From: Novosphingobium sp.
GTDB lineage: Bacteria > Pseudomonadota > Alphaproteobacteria > Sphingomonadales > Sphingomonadaceae
Direction: 5' to 3'
DNA: 64,000 nucleotides
Assembly (NCBI GenBank): GCA_024236175.1
Contig: JACKKY010000001.1
Coordinates: 124,001-188,000, forward strand
In this document: piece by piece, positions 56,368 to 64,000 of the stretch
Layout of the letters: the number at the start of each line of letters is the position of its first letter
How positions within the stretch are numbered: the stretch's first letter is position 1
Notes under the pieces: model-generated
What the model saw: the letters and a program-made list of their open reading frames with translations, nothing else
Database searches by the model: none
Told to the model about the DNA's origin: nothing
Program-made: the position numbers and the translations under genes

Positions 56368-57063
56368 TCAAACCGGCGACCAGCTCATTTCGATCTCGAA
56401 CACGGTCGAATGCGCGGGTTGTTCAACGGCGAAACGCACGGCCCGCGCGACATCCTCAGGCTGCAGCATGTACTGGCGCAATTCCTCCGGCCGCCAGTCA
56501 TGCGCCCGCGTGCTCACGCCTGCCGGAGCAATCACGCAGGCGCGGATGCCGTTGGCGAGTTCGGTCTGGTTGAGCATTTTCGCCATGATATGCACGCCAT
56601 GCTTGGCAATGGTATAGGCGACGCCGCCATCCGGATTGACCTGCTTGCCTGCCACCGAGGAGATATTGACGATCCTGCCGCCACCTTGGCTGCGCATTTG
56701 CGGCAGCACCGCGTGGATGCAATTGAATGTACCGGTAAGGTTTGCCGCGATCACGGCGTCGAACTCGTTGGGATCGAGTTCGTCCCACTTGCGCCTTTGC
56801 GAATTGTGGCCGGCATTGTTGACGAGCACGTCGATCCGGCCGTGGCGTTCGAGTATTTTGTCGCAAGCGGCGTTGACGGCTGCGCGATCGGTTACATTGC
56901 AGACCAGCCAATCGGCGCCGACCCTGTCGGCTGTATCGCGCAAGAGGCCTTCATCGCGCGCGGAGATCACGACCGAGAACCCCGCTTCGGCCAGGGTATG
57001 TGCGATGGCCTCGCCAATGCCGGCCGATCCGCCAGTGACCCAGGCGACTTGCCTGCCGGTCAT
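56368..57063 (-). CDS. Short-chain dehydrogenase/reductase
   Basis: 231 residues. VTGGSAGIGEAIA for the nucleotide, NNAGHNS, VNISSVAG with the catalytic Ser, and YTIAKHG with Tyr/Lys identify a classical SDR. The residue after the second strand is Arg (VISARDE), suggesting NADP(H). The short C-terminus ends EIEMSWSPV. The ATG overlaps the Rieske stop by 4 bp (ATGA), so it is translated together with that oxygenase and may oxidise the cis-diol or alcohol it makes. Confidence 0.88.
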   Translation of the reverse strand: MTGRQVAWVTGGSAGIGEAIAHTLAEAGFSVVISARDEGLLRDTADRVGADWLVCNVTDRAAVNAACDKILERHGRIDVLVNNAGHNSQRRKWDELDPNEFDAVIAANLTGTFNCIHAVLPQMRSQGGGRIVNISSVAGKQVNPDGGVAYTIAKHGVHIMAKMLNQTELANGIRACVIAPAGVSTRAHDWRPEELRQYMLQPEDVARAVRFAVEQPAHSTVFEIEMSWSPV

Positions 57064-58403
57064 TCAGCCGCCCATTCATCATTGCCGTAGATGAAGCCGT
57101 GTAGAACGCGGTGGAAATTACCGACCTGGCTTTCCTGCACCGGATTTGGCCGAGCTGCCTTGAATCCGCGCGATCGCACGCCCTTGTGCACCGCCAGCAT
57201 GTTTGAAAAGTCCTGTTCCAGGATCGGGTTCTTGCCCTTGAACGATTCCAGCGTGGGATAGAATTCGTATTCGAAATCGGGCTCTTTTCCCGATGCGTAT
57301 CGGCCGAGCACGATGACCTGAAAGATGCAGGAATTCGGATCGTCGCCGTTAGGCCGCGCGCGGTACCAGAAGGCGCCCTCGACGGATGTCAGCACGCTTG
57401 AATTGGGAAAGAACAGCCACTCGATGATGCTGGAATCGATTGGTTCGATCCCTTCGGGATAAGGCGCCCCGGCCTTGATCATCTCCTCGCGACGCAGGTC
57501 CCAGTGCATCATCGACGCTTCGTTGATGGTCATACCTTCAGGCCCCTCGTCGCGCAGCCGTTCTGCCGCACGCAGGCCCTCTTCATGATAGAGACCGTGC
57601 AGATTGTGGTAGGTGTTATGCGCGGAGGTATAGAGATATTCGCGCACATCCTTGAATTCCGAGGCCGGGTCGTCGAAGTCGTAGTTGCGGCTCCCATAGT
57701 GCCCGGCATGGAGGAAGCCGCTCTGGAGGTACTCTTCCGTGCCACTAGCCTTGCCATGCCCCCAGCGCAGCAATTGCGGGTGAGTGGCGATCACGTGGTA
57801 GGGCTCAACGAATGCCTCGATCGCAACCTTCCAGTTGACCGGGAAAATGATCGTCTGGTGCGAGCGAATGCGGCAATGTTCCCACTCGTATCGGTCGATC
57901 CGGGAAGGGATGGGGCCCAGGTATTCCATCAGCGAGGGCCCGTCCGGATCCATGTTGATCCACACCCAGCCCGCCCAAGTTTCCGCACGGACGGGACCAA
58001 GCGAAAAGTCATTGTCCGATGAGGCCGGGCAACCATTCCAGTCTTCTCTCGAAGGGATCGTGGTCGGCTTGCCGTCGAGGTCGAAGGTCCAGGCGTGATA
58101 ACCGCAATAGATCATCGAGAGATTGCCGCGTTCGTCGTCGCGAAGGCGCCGGCCGCGATGCGGGCACACGTTGTAGAACGCCTTCACCGTGTCCGGCGCG
58201 CTGCGAACCACGAGGATCGATTCATTCGCGATCTCGTAGTTCACATAATCGCCGACTTCCGGGATTTCCTCGAGCCGGCAGGCGACCTGCCAAGTCCGCG
58301 GCCAGAGCCGTTCGACTTCGAGCCGGTGAAACTTTTCCGAATAATCCGCTGCGGGCACGTAATCGCGTCGGATTTCAGCCCTGGGTCCCGAGGGCGGGGA
58401 CAT
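57060..58403 (-). CDS. Rieske non-heme iron oxygenase, alpha subunit (second)
   Basis: 447 residues from ATG 58403, preferred over ATG 58409 because GGAGG lies six bases upstream of it. Rieske ligands C80, H82, C100 and H103 (CPHRG ... CGYHAW); iron histidines H203 and H208 (VEPYHVIATHPQ). It is a paralogue of the protein at 47317-48663, sharing the DYVPAADYSEKF/DFVPVEDYISKEF start and the RGFKAARPNPVQE end. No partner electron-transfer gene is adjacent. First gene of a leftward operon with the SDR and TPP-enzyme genes. Confidence 0.9.
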   Translation of the reverse strand: MSPPSGPRAEIRRDYVPAADYSEKFHRLEVERLWPRTWQVACRLEEIPEVGDYVNYEIANESILVVRSAPDTVKAFYNVCPHRGRRLRDDERGNLSMIYCGYHAWTFDLDGKPTTIPSREDWNGCPASSDNDFSLGPVRAETWAGWVWINMDPDGPSLMEYLGPIPSRIDRYEWEHCRIRSHQTIIFPVNWKVAIEAFVEPYHVIATHPQLLRWGHGKASGTEEYLQSGFLHAGHYGSRNYDFDDPASEFKDVREYLYTSAHNTYHNLHGLYHEEGLRAAERLRDEGPEGMTINEASMMHWDLRREEMIKAGAPYPEGIEPIDSSIIEWLFFPNSSVLTSVEGAFWYRARPNGDDPNSCIFQVIVLGRYASGKEPDFEYEFYPTLESFKGKNPILEQDFSNMLAVHKGVRSRGFKAARPNPVQESQVGNFHRVLHGFIYGNDEWAAE

Positions 58404-58848
58404 CGGCATCCTCCATGGCCTATTTTCTTCAGAGCATCGGGCTAGGTCGTCGCTCGTCGGGGGTAAAGGCAGCAGGGCTGCGAGGCCGGATTTTGCGATC
58501 AGAAAACGAAATCGGGGGCAAAAGCCGAAAGTGCGGCCGGATATGCGCGTCCCGGGTCGAGCGCCTGAAAGCAGTGGGTTCCCTCTCGCCCATGTTCAGT
58601 CTTTGGGCTCATGTCCGATTTTGCGTCTCTGTTGCCTTCAAGCAGACCGTCCGCTAGCCACGACCTTTCCGCCGTTCGGCCCGCTTTTCCCCTTGTCCGA
58701 TAGCGGTCGGCCATTAAGCACGGAATTTGTCCACGCGGCCTAGCCTTGGTCGAAAGCCAAAAATCCACTGCCAATTCCGGCAAGCTAAGATTTTCGTGAT
58801 GCCGGCCAATCCACCAACCGTGATCTTTGCCCGCGACACGGCCAAGCG
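58404..58848. other. Gene-free tract between catabolic island and phage remnant
   Basis: 445 bp. It must hold the promoter of the Rieske operon. It also contains the right copy of the 22-bp repeat (58722-58743). No tRNA or integrase remnant was seen that would explain the phage genes that follow. Confidence 0.45.
58722..58743 (-). repeat. 22-bp inverted-orientation repeat, right copy
   Basis: GGAATTTGTCCACGCGGCC followed by TAG; the reverse complement matches 30981-31002 at 21 of 22 positions. Confidence 0.6.
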
Positions 58849-60264
58849 TCACAGGTTCCTCAGCAGATTATGGAAGTTGGGGTAGTCCGATGCGGTCAGC
58901 AGCTGGACTGTCGAGTCCACCTGATCATCATGCTTGCCATGGGGGAACTGGAAGAGCTCAGCTTCGTAGGCTGCCAGCCATTCGGCCTCGTTTGGCAACC
59001 AGATGAGTCCCTGCTCGAACTTCACGCTCTGCTGCTGTGCCCGCTCAACCTTGCCCTTTTCGGGCAAGACGTAGTGAAGCCAAGGCATCTTGCCCGGCTC
59101 GTTGAGAGTTTCGATCAGACTGATCCCGCTCGCCTTCTTTTCGACGATCACCATACTCGCCTTGAACTTGGCTCTCAGCTCCTGAACCTTCTTGACCAGC
59201 TCCGGAAAGCCGGGGTGGCCACGCCAGACATGGAGCAGGTGATAGCCGTCCGCGCATTTTGCCCAGGTGGTGCAGACGCTGTAGGAATTCTCCTCGTCCC
59301 CTTCGTATGCGGTGTCCCAGCTCTGAATGACCGCCTGCACCTTGGCAGGCCCGGGAGCGGTCTCGTAGCGCTGGATCCATTCTTCCCTGAAGGTCGCACC
59401 GCCCGGTGGGAGCGGGCTCTGGTTGAACTGGGCCTCAAAATTCTGCTCGCCCATCTGTTCCTTGTAGAGGGCGAGAAGCTCACGGTCGTGGCGCGATGGC
59501 TGGAGAATACGTCCGGCCTTGAAATAGCCCTCCGATCCTCCCTTGACGAAATCATAGGTCTGGGTGGTGGGATTGATCGCCGGCAGGATGACAGGCTCCC
59601 ACCCGCCGACTTCCAGGAGGTGGCCGGGCAGGTCCTGGGCATGGAGGCGCTGGGCAACGACAATCATCCTGCCCTTCTTGGGATGATTGAAACGGGTGTG
59701 GACCGCTGAATTGAACCAGTCGATGCAATTGTCGCGTGCCGTCGGCGAATGGGCTTCGTCAGCCTTCAGCGGGTCATCGATGATAATGTAGTCGGCGCCG
59801 CGACCAGTGAGCGTTGCGCCAACCGAGGTCGCAAATCGGTAGCCGCCAGCAGTCGTTCCGATTTCAATCTTGTTCTGCTTTTTCGGATCGAGGTGCGTGC
59901 CCGGAAAGATCCGGCGATACCACGGTGATTTCATCAGCTTGAGCGTGTCAGCGCAAAATTTCTCGGTCAGCTGGCCGCCATAGGACGCGCAGATGATGCG
60001 GGTCTTGGGGTTTCTGCCCAGGAGATAGGCCGTATAGGCAATCGAGATCAGATAGGTCTTCAGATACCGCGGTGGGATGCAGACCAGTGCCCGCCGCACA
60101 TCGCCATCCTCGACCTTCTCGAGCAGCCGGCAGATGATATCGATGTGACGCGCCGGCTCGAGCAGTCCATTGTCGACGATCGGAAACGCCCGCTGGGCGA
60201 AGGCGCGGAAATCCTGCCGGCACAGACCGTCGACGATCTGCCTCAGTTCAAGCGGATCCGCCAT
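58849..60264 (-). CDS. Phage terminase large subunit
   Basis: 471 residues from ATG 60264 with GGAAGA eight bases upstream. ATPase Walker A variant CIPPRYLKT (64-70) and Walker B YIIIDDP (161-165), then the nuclease half with QSWDTAYEGDEENSYSVC, VEKKASGISLI and a final GKHDDQVDSTVQ bearing the metal Asp residues. This is the packaging motor that cuts and translocates phage DNA. Reading frame appears complete. It overlaps the DUF5681 gene by 17 bp. No portal, capsid or tail genes follow. Confidence 0.9.
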   Translation of the reverse strand: MADPLELRQIVDGLCRQDFRAFAQRAFPIVDNGLLEPARHIDIICRLLEKVEDGDVRRALVCIPPRYLKTYLISIAYTAYLLGRNPKTRIICASYGGQLTEKFCADTLKLMKSPWYRRIFPGTHLDPKKQNKIEIGTTAGGYRFATSVGATLTGRGADYIIIDDPLKADEAHSPTARDNCIDWFNSAVHTRFNHPKKGRMIVVAQRLHAQDLPGHLLEVGGWEPVILPAINPTTQTYDFVKGGSEGYFKAGRILQPSRHDRELLALYKEQMGEQNFEAQFNQSPLPPGGATFREEWIQRYETAPGPAKVQAVIQSWDTAYEGDEENSYSVCTTWAKCADGYHLLHVWRGHPGFPELVKKVQELRAKFKASMVIVEKKASGISLIETLNEPGKMPWLHYVLPEKGKVERAQQQSVKFEQGLIWLPNEAEWLAAYEAELFQFPHGKHDDQVDSTVQLLTASDYPNFHNLLRNL

Positions 60265-60697
60265 CGTCGTCGGTCTTCCGCTTGAACACTTTAAAAGTTT
60301 CGCGAAGCTCGAGCCAGGCTTCGAATGTCTCGTAGTCCGCGGCGGATTCCTCGATCGTAGGCGGCGACGTCTCGGGCGGATCGAACTTCTCATCAAGCTG
60401 AAGCTGGATGCCGATCGCCTTCATGTCGCCGGCAGCCGCCTTGTTCGCGATCTGGTGATAGGCCACTTCCTTCTTGGGCATGGTCTTTTCATCACCGTCG
60501 ATGGTGATCTTGATCTTCTTCTCGCTAGCTTCCTTCCAAAGCGTCTTCTGGTTCTTCGAGCCCTTGGGCCGCCCCTTGGGATTGGGAGACTTGCAACCTT
60601 TCTCCCACCAGCTGGCGGGATCGGTCTTGCCCTTGCCCCACTTGGACGACTTCTTCTTGCCGCCCTTGGTGCCATTCTTGTCATCATCGTCAGCCAT
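60248..60697 (-). CDS. DUF5681 protein, probable small-terminase-like partner
   Basis: 149 residues from ATG 60697, with GAGGA nine bases upstream. A lysine-rich start (DKNGTKGGKKKSSKWGKGK) leads into CKSPNPKGRPKGSKNQKTLW, the DUF5681 signature; the C-terminal half is helical and acidic. Genes of this family lie directly before large terminases in prophages and may supply DNA recognition. It overlaps the terminase start here by 17 bp, supporting joint translation. Confidence 0.78.
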   Translation of the reverse strand: MADDDDKNGTKGGKKKSSKWGKGKTDPASWWEKGCKSPNPKGRPKGSKNQKTLWKEASEKKIKITIDGDEKTMPKKEVAYHQIANKAAAGDMKAIGIQLQLDEKFDPPETSPPTIEESAADYETFEAWLELRETFKVFKRKTDDDGGSA

Positions 60698-60778
60698 CGC
60701 AATTATCCTCCTCATGGCCCCTGTCTGAGGGCAAAGCTGGGCGCCCTGCCCCGGCAGCAGTTCAAATTGCACCAGGCA

Positions 60779-62227
60779 TCATGAAGCCCCCTGCCCGCCG
60801 CGGCATTCGGCCAGCTCGGCGAAAGTCATGCCGGTTTCGGCATGGATAGCGGTATCGCCGGTCAACCTTTCCCAGCGCCGGATCGTGCGATCGACGTACA
60901 TGGGATCGAGCTCGATGCAGCAAGCGGCACGGTCAGTGCGCTCGCCGGCTATCAAGGTGGTGCCCGAGCCGACGAACGGATCGAGCACGACATCGCCCGG
61001 CACCGTCACATCGAGCAGCGCGTCCTCGACGAGTTCGATGGGCTTGGGAGTGGGATGATCGGCCAGCGCTTCAGCCGCGGACGATCCGCGCCGGTTGGCG
61101 CCCGGATATGACCAGACGTTCGTACGATCACGACCGTGAGCGCCGAGCGAAACGTTGTTCGTGGCCGGCATCTTGCCATTGCAGAAAACGGCAACGAACT
61201 CGTGGGCCGACCGGTAAATGCTGCCGGTCATCCCGCCGGAGCCCTTGTTCCAGACACAGACGTTATTCCGGGTCAGTCCAACCCGGCGGCCAGCAAGGAG
61301 CAGTAGGTCGATCTGCCGAAAATCCATGAAGGCGTAGATGATCGCGCCCTTGCTTGAGACTGTCTGGCAATGGCCCAGATAGGCCGCGAGAAAGTCGGTG
61401 AACTCCTCGTCGCTCTTTTCGCCGCAGGCCATCTCGAAATCGGCATGCTTGTGCTGACCCAGGCCGCTGACGAAACCCTCGATCTTGCAGTTGTACGGTG
61501 GATCACTCACGACCGCATTGGCTTCGCGGCCTTCCAGGACCTGACGGTAGGCGGTTTCGTCGAGTGCATCGCCGCACAGCAAATGGTGCCGGCCAAGACG
61601 AAACATGTCGCCAAGACGAGACACGTGGTCAAAGTCCTGCTCGTCCCCCTCCCCTTCTTCCTCGATCTCCTCCCCGGCCGGTTCGGGATCGAGCAGGATC
61701 TGATCGATTTCCGGAACAGTGAAACCTGTGCTGACAAGCTCAATGCCGCCCGAGCGGATTTCAATCATCCGCTCGCGCAGCATGTCCAGGTCCCAACTGC
61801 CGGTTTCACCAAGCCGGTTGAGTGCAAGGCTGAGGGCTTCGATCTCCAGCGGGTCGAGATGGTCAATGACCACGCACTGAATCGAATCGAAACCGAGCTT
61901 TCTCGCCGCTTCCCAGACTACATGGCCATGAACGATCTGATCATCGCCATCGATCAGGATGTACATGACCAACCCAAACTGACGGATGGAGCGCATGATC
62001 TGTTCCAAGTGCTTGGGCTTGGTCACCCGCGCGCGGTTGGGCGAAGGCTTCAATCCATCGACAGGCTTGCTGACGGACTTCAGGCCGGGCTGCAGGTCAT
62101 TGCGGCCGTGCCCGAGAGCCGCGGCATCAACCCTTGCCTCAGCCGCATTGCGCGACCGGCGCCGGGAAGACTTCGCCTGCAGCTGGCTTTTCAGGCCGTT
62201 CGAAACAATCTTGAAATTTCGCGCCAT
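60779..62227 (-). CDS. ParB-like / DNA methyltransferase fusion (phage-associated)
   Basis: 482 residues from ATG 62227 (GGAGGAA seven bases upstream). Residues about 55-175 are a ParB/Srx-like nuclease domain (KPKHLEQIMRSIRQFG, DDQIVHGHVVWEAARKLG). After an acidic linker (EEIEEEGEGDEQD) comes an amino-methyltransferase with SDPPY at 241-245 and the SAM loop VVLDPFVGSGTTLIAGERT near the C-terminus; DPPY before FxGxG gives the beta-class order. TPKPIELVEDAL lies between. Such fusions are common beside phage terminases and modify adenine or cytosine amino groups. No cognate restriction enzyme is present. Confidence 0.87.
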   Translation of the reverse strand: MARNFKIVSNGLKSQLQAKSSRRRSRNAAEARVDAAALGHGRNDLQPGLKSVSKPVDGLKPSPNRARVTKPKHLEQIMRSIRQFGLVMYILIDGDDQIVHGHVVWEAARKLGFDSIQCVVIDHLDPLEIEALSLALNRLGETGSWDLDMLRERMIEIRSGGIELVSTGFTVPEIDQILLDPEPAGEEIEEEGEGDEQDFDHVSRLGDMFRLGRHHLLCGDALDETAYRQVLEGREANAVVSDPPYNCKIEGFVSGLGQHKHADFEMACGEKSDEEFTDFLAAYLGHCQTVSSKGAIIYAFMDFRQIDLLLLAGRRVGLTRNNVCVWNKGSGGMTGSIYRSAHEFVAVFCNGKMPATNNVSLGAHGRDRTNVWSYPGANRRGSSAAEALADHPTPKPIELVEDALLDVTVPGDVVLDPFVGSGTTLIAGERTDRAACCIELDPMYVDRTIRRWERLTGDTAIHAETGMTFAELAECRGGQGAS

Positions 62228-62531
62228 CGTGAACTTCCTCCAATCCGGTCTTCTTCGGTGGAGGAGTGCCTGGTTCTCGCGCACGGTCCTGCCTCCACAT
62301 GTGGATGCAAGACCTGGCCTCATGACTAGAGGTCCGCTGTAACGCTGTCTGGTTGTAGCCCCAGGTCGATGTGGCTTTATAATCTCACGTGTGATTCCGC
62401 GACGCAAGTAATTCTGCGATGCAAGCGCTCAATCATCGGCCAAGGATATGGCCGATAGTGCCACAAGCCCGGCTTCACCCATCGTCTGCGATGGCCGTCA
62501 GCATTGCACTGACACAGTTTCCGATGGCCCA
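62228..62531. other. Gene-free tract upstream of the methyltransferase gene
   Basis: 304 bp. It contains AATCTCACGTGTGATT (62381-62396), a 16-bp near palindrome (14 of 16 positions symmetric), and CCACATGTGG near 62296. One of these may control the leftward phage-type operon. No gene is supported. Confidence 0.4.
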
Positions 62532-63218
62532 TCATATCTTGCCCGCTGCGGCTGCGGCACGCTTTTCCTTCAGAACCGCGTAGAGCCCGGAGTAGGCGGT
62601 ATGATTGTAGGTAAGGCAGTAGCGCTCCAGGTGCCCGCAACGCTGCACCAGTGTGATACTGCTCAGACCGTTGTCCCAGACCGAGGTCATTGACGTAAAA
62701 TCGCTGCCGGAAAGCGTCTTGAAAGGCTCGATCACGCTGCTGGGCGAACCGTAGCCGCGAGTCAGGGCATCGAGAATGCCTGGATAATACTCGTTGTTGG
62801 CATAGAAACTTACTCGAAACAGACGCATCCGTCCGCCTGTCTCGATGAAGCTGAAGGTCGGAATCCCTTTGCCTGTTCCGATGTCGATCCAATGCTCCCA
62901 CAAGATGCTGCTATGCAAGAGCCCGTCGCGGGAGAACCACTTGCACTCGACGATGCCATCTGCTCGGTCTTCTGCGGATACCGAAACCGTGATCCCATTC
63001 GCCGGCGGATCGTTGCTGCATCGGACCTGCAGATCGGAATAGCGATTTCCATCGTTGGGGATCGGCGCCTGGCGAAATTGGTCGAGATCGATACCCAGCT
63101 CCACCCCGCGCATTGCAAATGGGCGATCCTTCGGCATGTCGGCGGCCGCACCGGATGTCAGCAGAACTGACGCCAGCCCTGCTACGAGGCTCTGACCAAA
63201 CCACGAGTTTTTCGGCAT
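62532..63218 (-). CDS. Secreted protein of unknown function
   Basis: About 228 residues from ATG 63218; a GTG at 63224 is also in frame, but GAGGGG lies nine bases from the ATG and only three from the GTG. The signal peptide is clear (SLVAGLASVLLTSGAAA). The mature part reads RPFAMRGVELGIDLDQFRQAP, then VRCSNDP, IVECKWF and LVQRCGHLERYCLTY, so two or more disulfides are likely. I do not recognise the family; the GVELGIDLDQFR segment recalls proteins with a short repeat at the start of periplasmic domains. Confidence 0.6.
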   Translation of the reverse strand: MPKNSWFGQSLVAGLASVLLTSGAAADMPKDRPFAMRGVELGIDLDQFRQAPIPNDGNRYSDLQVRCSNDPPANGITVSVSAEDRADGIVECKWFSRDGLLHSSILWEHWIDIGTGKGIPTFSFIETGGRMRLFRVSFYANNEYYPGILDALTRGYGSPSSVIEPFKTLSGSDFTSMTSVWDNGLSSITLVQRCGHLERYCLTYNHTAYSGLYAVLKEKRAAAAAGKI

Positions 63219-63338
63219 TTTCACTTACCCCTCTTGTCGACTATGAGAGAAGTGTCATGCTCGAAGAGGTCACAAGGTCAAGTCATTTGTAACTCATCGT
63301 CTGTAGATTGATGATCGACATGCACCTCAATAGGCGGC

Positions 63339-63542
63339 GTGGATATCTGCACTCGCCTTGGCCGAAACGTTCGCCGTCTCCGCGAGGAGAAAGGCTGGAG
63401 CCAGGAGGACTATGCCGACCGCGCCGGCATCCACCGCACCTATGTCAGCGATATCGAGCGCGGAAAGCGCAATCCGACGGTGACGGTGGTAGAAAAGCTC
63501 GCGAGGCCGCTGGAGGTTGAGCCGGGGCGGTTGCTCGATTGA
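63339..63542 (+). CDS. XRE-family helix-turn-helix regulator (67 aa)
   Basis: 67 residues from a GTG at 63339. Nearly the whole chain is a Cro/C1 domain: RLGRNVRRLREEKGWSQEDY, then IHRTYVSDIERGKRNPTVTVVEKLA. The WSQE and YVSDIERG parts are typical. The ribosome site is weak. It may control the adjacent secreted protein or phage genes, but nothing direct shows this. It shares design with the XRE protein at 29463-29705. Confidence 0.75.
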   Translation: MDICTRLGRNVRRLREEKGWSQEDYADRAGIHRTYVSDIERGKRNPTVTVVEKLARPLEVEPGRLLD

Positions 63543-63816
63543 GGGCAGCTCACTTCACGCAACTTATGATTTCGCTCGAGCAACTCTCTTCTTGCACTCA
63601 GACGGTTGGACCCGGCGCAAAACGCCTAGTTTTGGGTTATTTGGTTGCAAGTCCTGACTTAGACCAAGGCAACCTGCGTTGCTGACCCGGCTATTTCGCA
63701 GTAGTTTGAACACCCCGAACATTGCCTGCCATTCTTGGCGATGAGACGTATTTCCTGGTCCAACGGCAAGGCCGTGGCTCAATCCGCGCCAAGCCTCATC
63801 TGACAGATCGAATAGA

Positions 63817-64000
63817 CTATTGCGCTGTCCAGCCGCCATCGACGGGGATCGAAACACCGGTGACATTGTGCGCGGCGCGGCTGCATAGCCACAGCACCAG
63901 CTCGCCAATTTCCGCCGGATCGGACATGCGCAGGCTCGGCTGTTTTTCGGACAGGAGGCTGGCGACGGCTTCGTTCCGCCCGGTGCCCAGCGCCTGCCCG
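63817..64000 (-). CDS. Short-chain dehydrogenase/reductase, C-terminal part
   Basis: 61 codons of the 3' end; the start lies past base 64000. The frame reads EAVASLLSEKQPSLRMSDP, EIGELVLWLCSRAAHNVTG and ends VSIPVDGGWTAQ, the standard SDR C-terminus, closest in style to 3-hydroxybutyrate dehydrogenase-like members. The gap before it (63543-63816) holds nothing I can support. Confidence 0.8.
   Translation of the reverse strand, partial: GQALGTGRNEAVASLLSEKQPSLRMSDPAEIGELVLWLCSRAAHNVTGVSIPVDGGWTAQ

Noticed and set aside
54833..56617. A 594-codon open frame on the plus strand
   Set aside because: It is antisense to the TPP-dependent enzyme, which has all its cofactor motifs and a strong ribosome site.
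58404..58848. Possible phage attachment site or tRNA next to the terminase gene
   Set aside because: No tRNA fold or direct repeat pair could be found; the 22-bp element there pairs with a site 27 kb away in inverted, not direct, orientation.

Overview
The window reads as chromosomal DNA of a GC-rich alphaproteobacterium, most likely a member of the Sphingomonadales (Novosphingobium/Sphingobium type). This is inferred from gene style: TonB-dependent receptors next to catabolic operons, many SDRs, Rieske oxygenases, acyl-CoA enzymes, frequent GTG/TTG starts and 4-bp ATGA/GTGA overlaps. No rRNA, tRNA or CRISPR array was seen.

Layout. (1) 1-12.4 kb: a complete L-rhamnose locus. A divergent promoter drives rhaD-rhaI-GH106 leftwards and rhaB-MFS-rhaR (DeoR) rightwards; a secreted GH78 rhamnosidase and an aldose 1-epimerase follow. 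(2) 12.5-16 kb: a lipoprotein sulfatase facing a Sde182-like nucleoside-hydrolase-fold protein. It shares a 14-bp palindrome with the GH78 promoter, which suggests one regulon for a sulfated rhamnose-containing glycan. (3) 16.2-29 kb: a TonB receptor diverging from an operon of two tannase/feruloyl-esterase proteins, an orphan GH51 C-terminal domain, an ABM protein, an LVIVD lipoprotein, an acyl-CoA synthetase, a nitroreductase, a TetR regulator and a ThuA-like protein. (4) 29.4-31 kb: an XRE regulator beside a RecB-like nuclease.

(5) 31.3-46.6 kb: a TetR-controlled catabolic island. It holds a Baeyer-Villiger monooxygenase, alpha/beta hydrolase, acyl-CoA ligase, two APH-type kinases, an ACAD10/11-like dehydrogenase, an alpha-methylacyl-CoA racemase-like protein, SDRs, a SnoaL-like protein, a flavin oxidoreductase and a TonB receptor. 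Three copies of a 17-bp motif lie in its two promoter regions. The gene set suggests ketone to lactone to hydroxy acid to hydroxyacyl-CoA to phospho-acyl-CoA to enoyl-CoA. (6) 47.3-58.4 kb: a second oxygenase-rich island with two Rieske oxygenases, a group D flavin monooxygenase, a P450, an LLM oxidoreductase, a TPP enzyme, an SDR, an atypical kinase and an AraC regulator. Inverted copies of a 22-bp sequence (21/22 identical) lie just outside these two islands.

(7) 58.8-62.2 kb: a phage DNA-packaging remnant (large terminase, DUF5681 protein, ParB-methyltransferase) with no structural genes. (8) 62.5-64 kb: a secreted protein of unknown function, a small XRE regulator and the C-terminus of an SDR that continues past the window.
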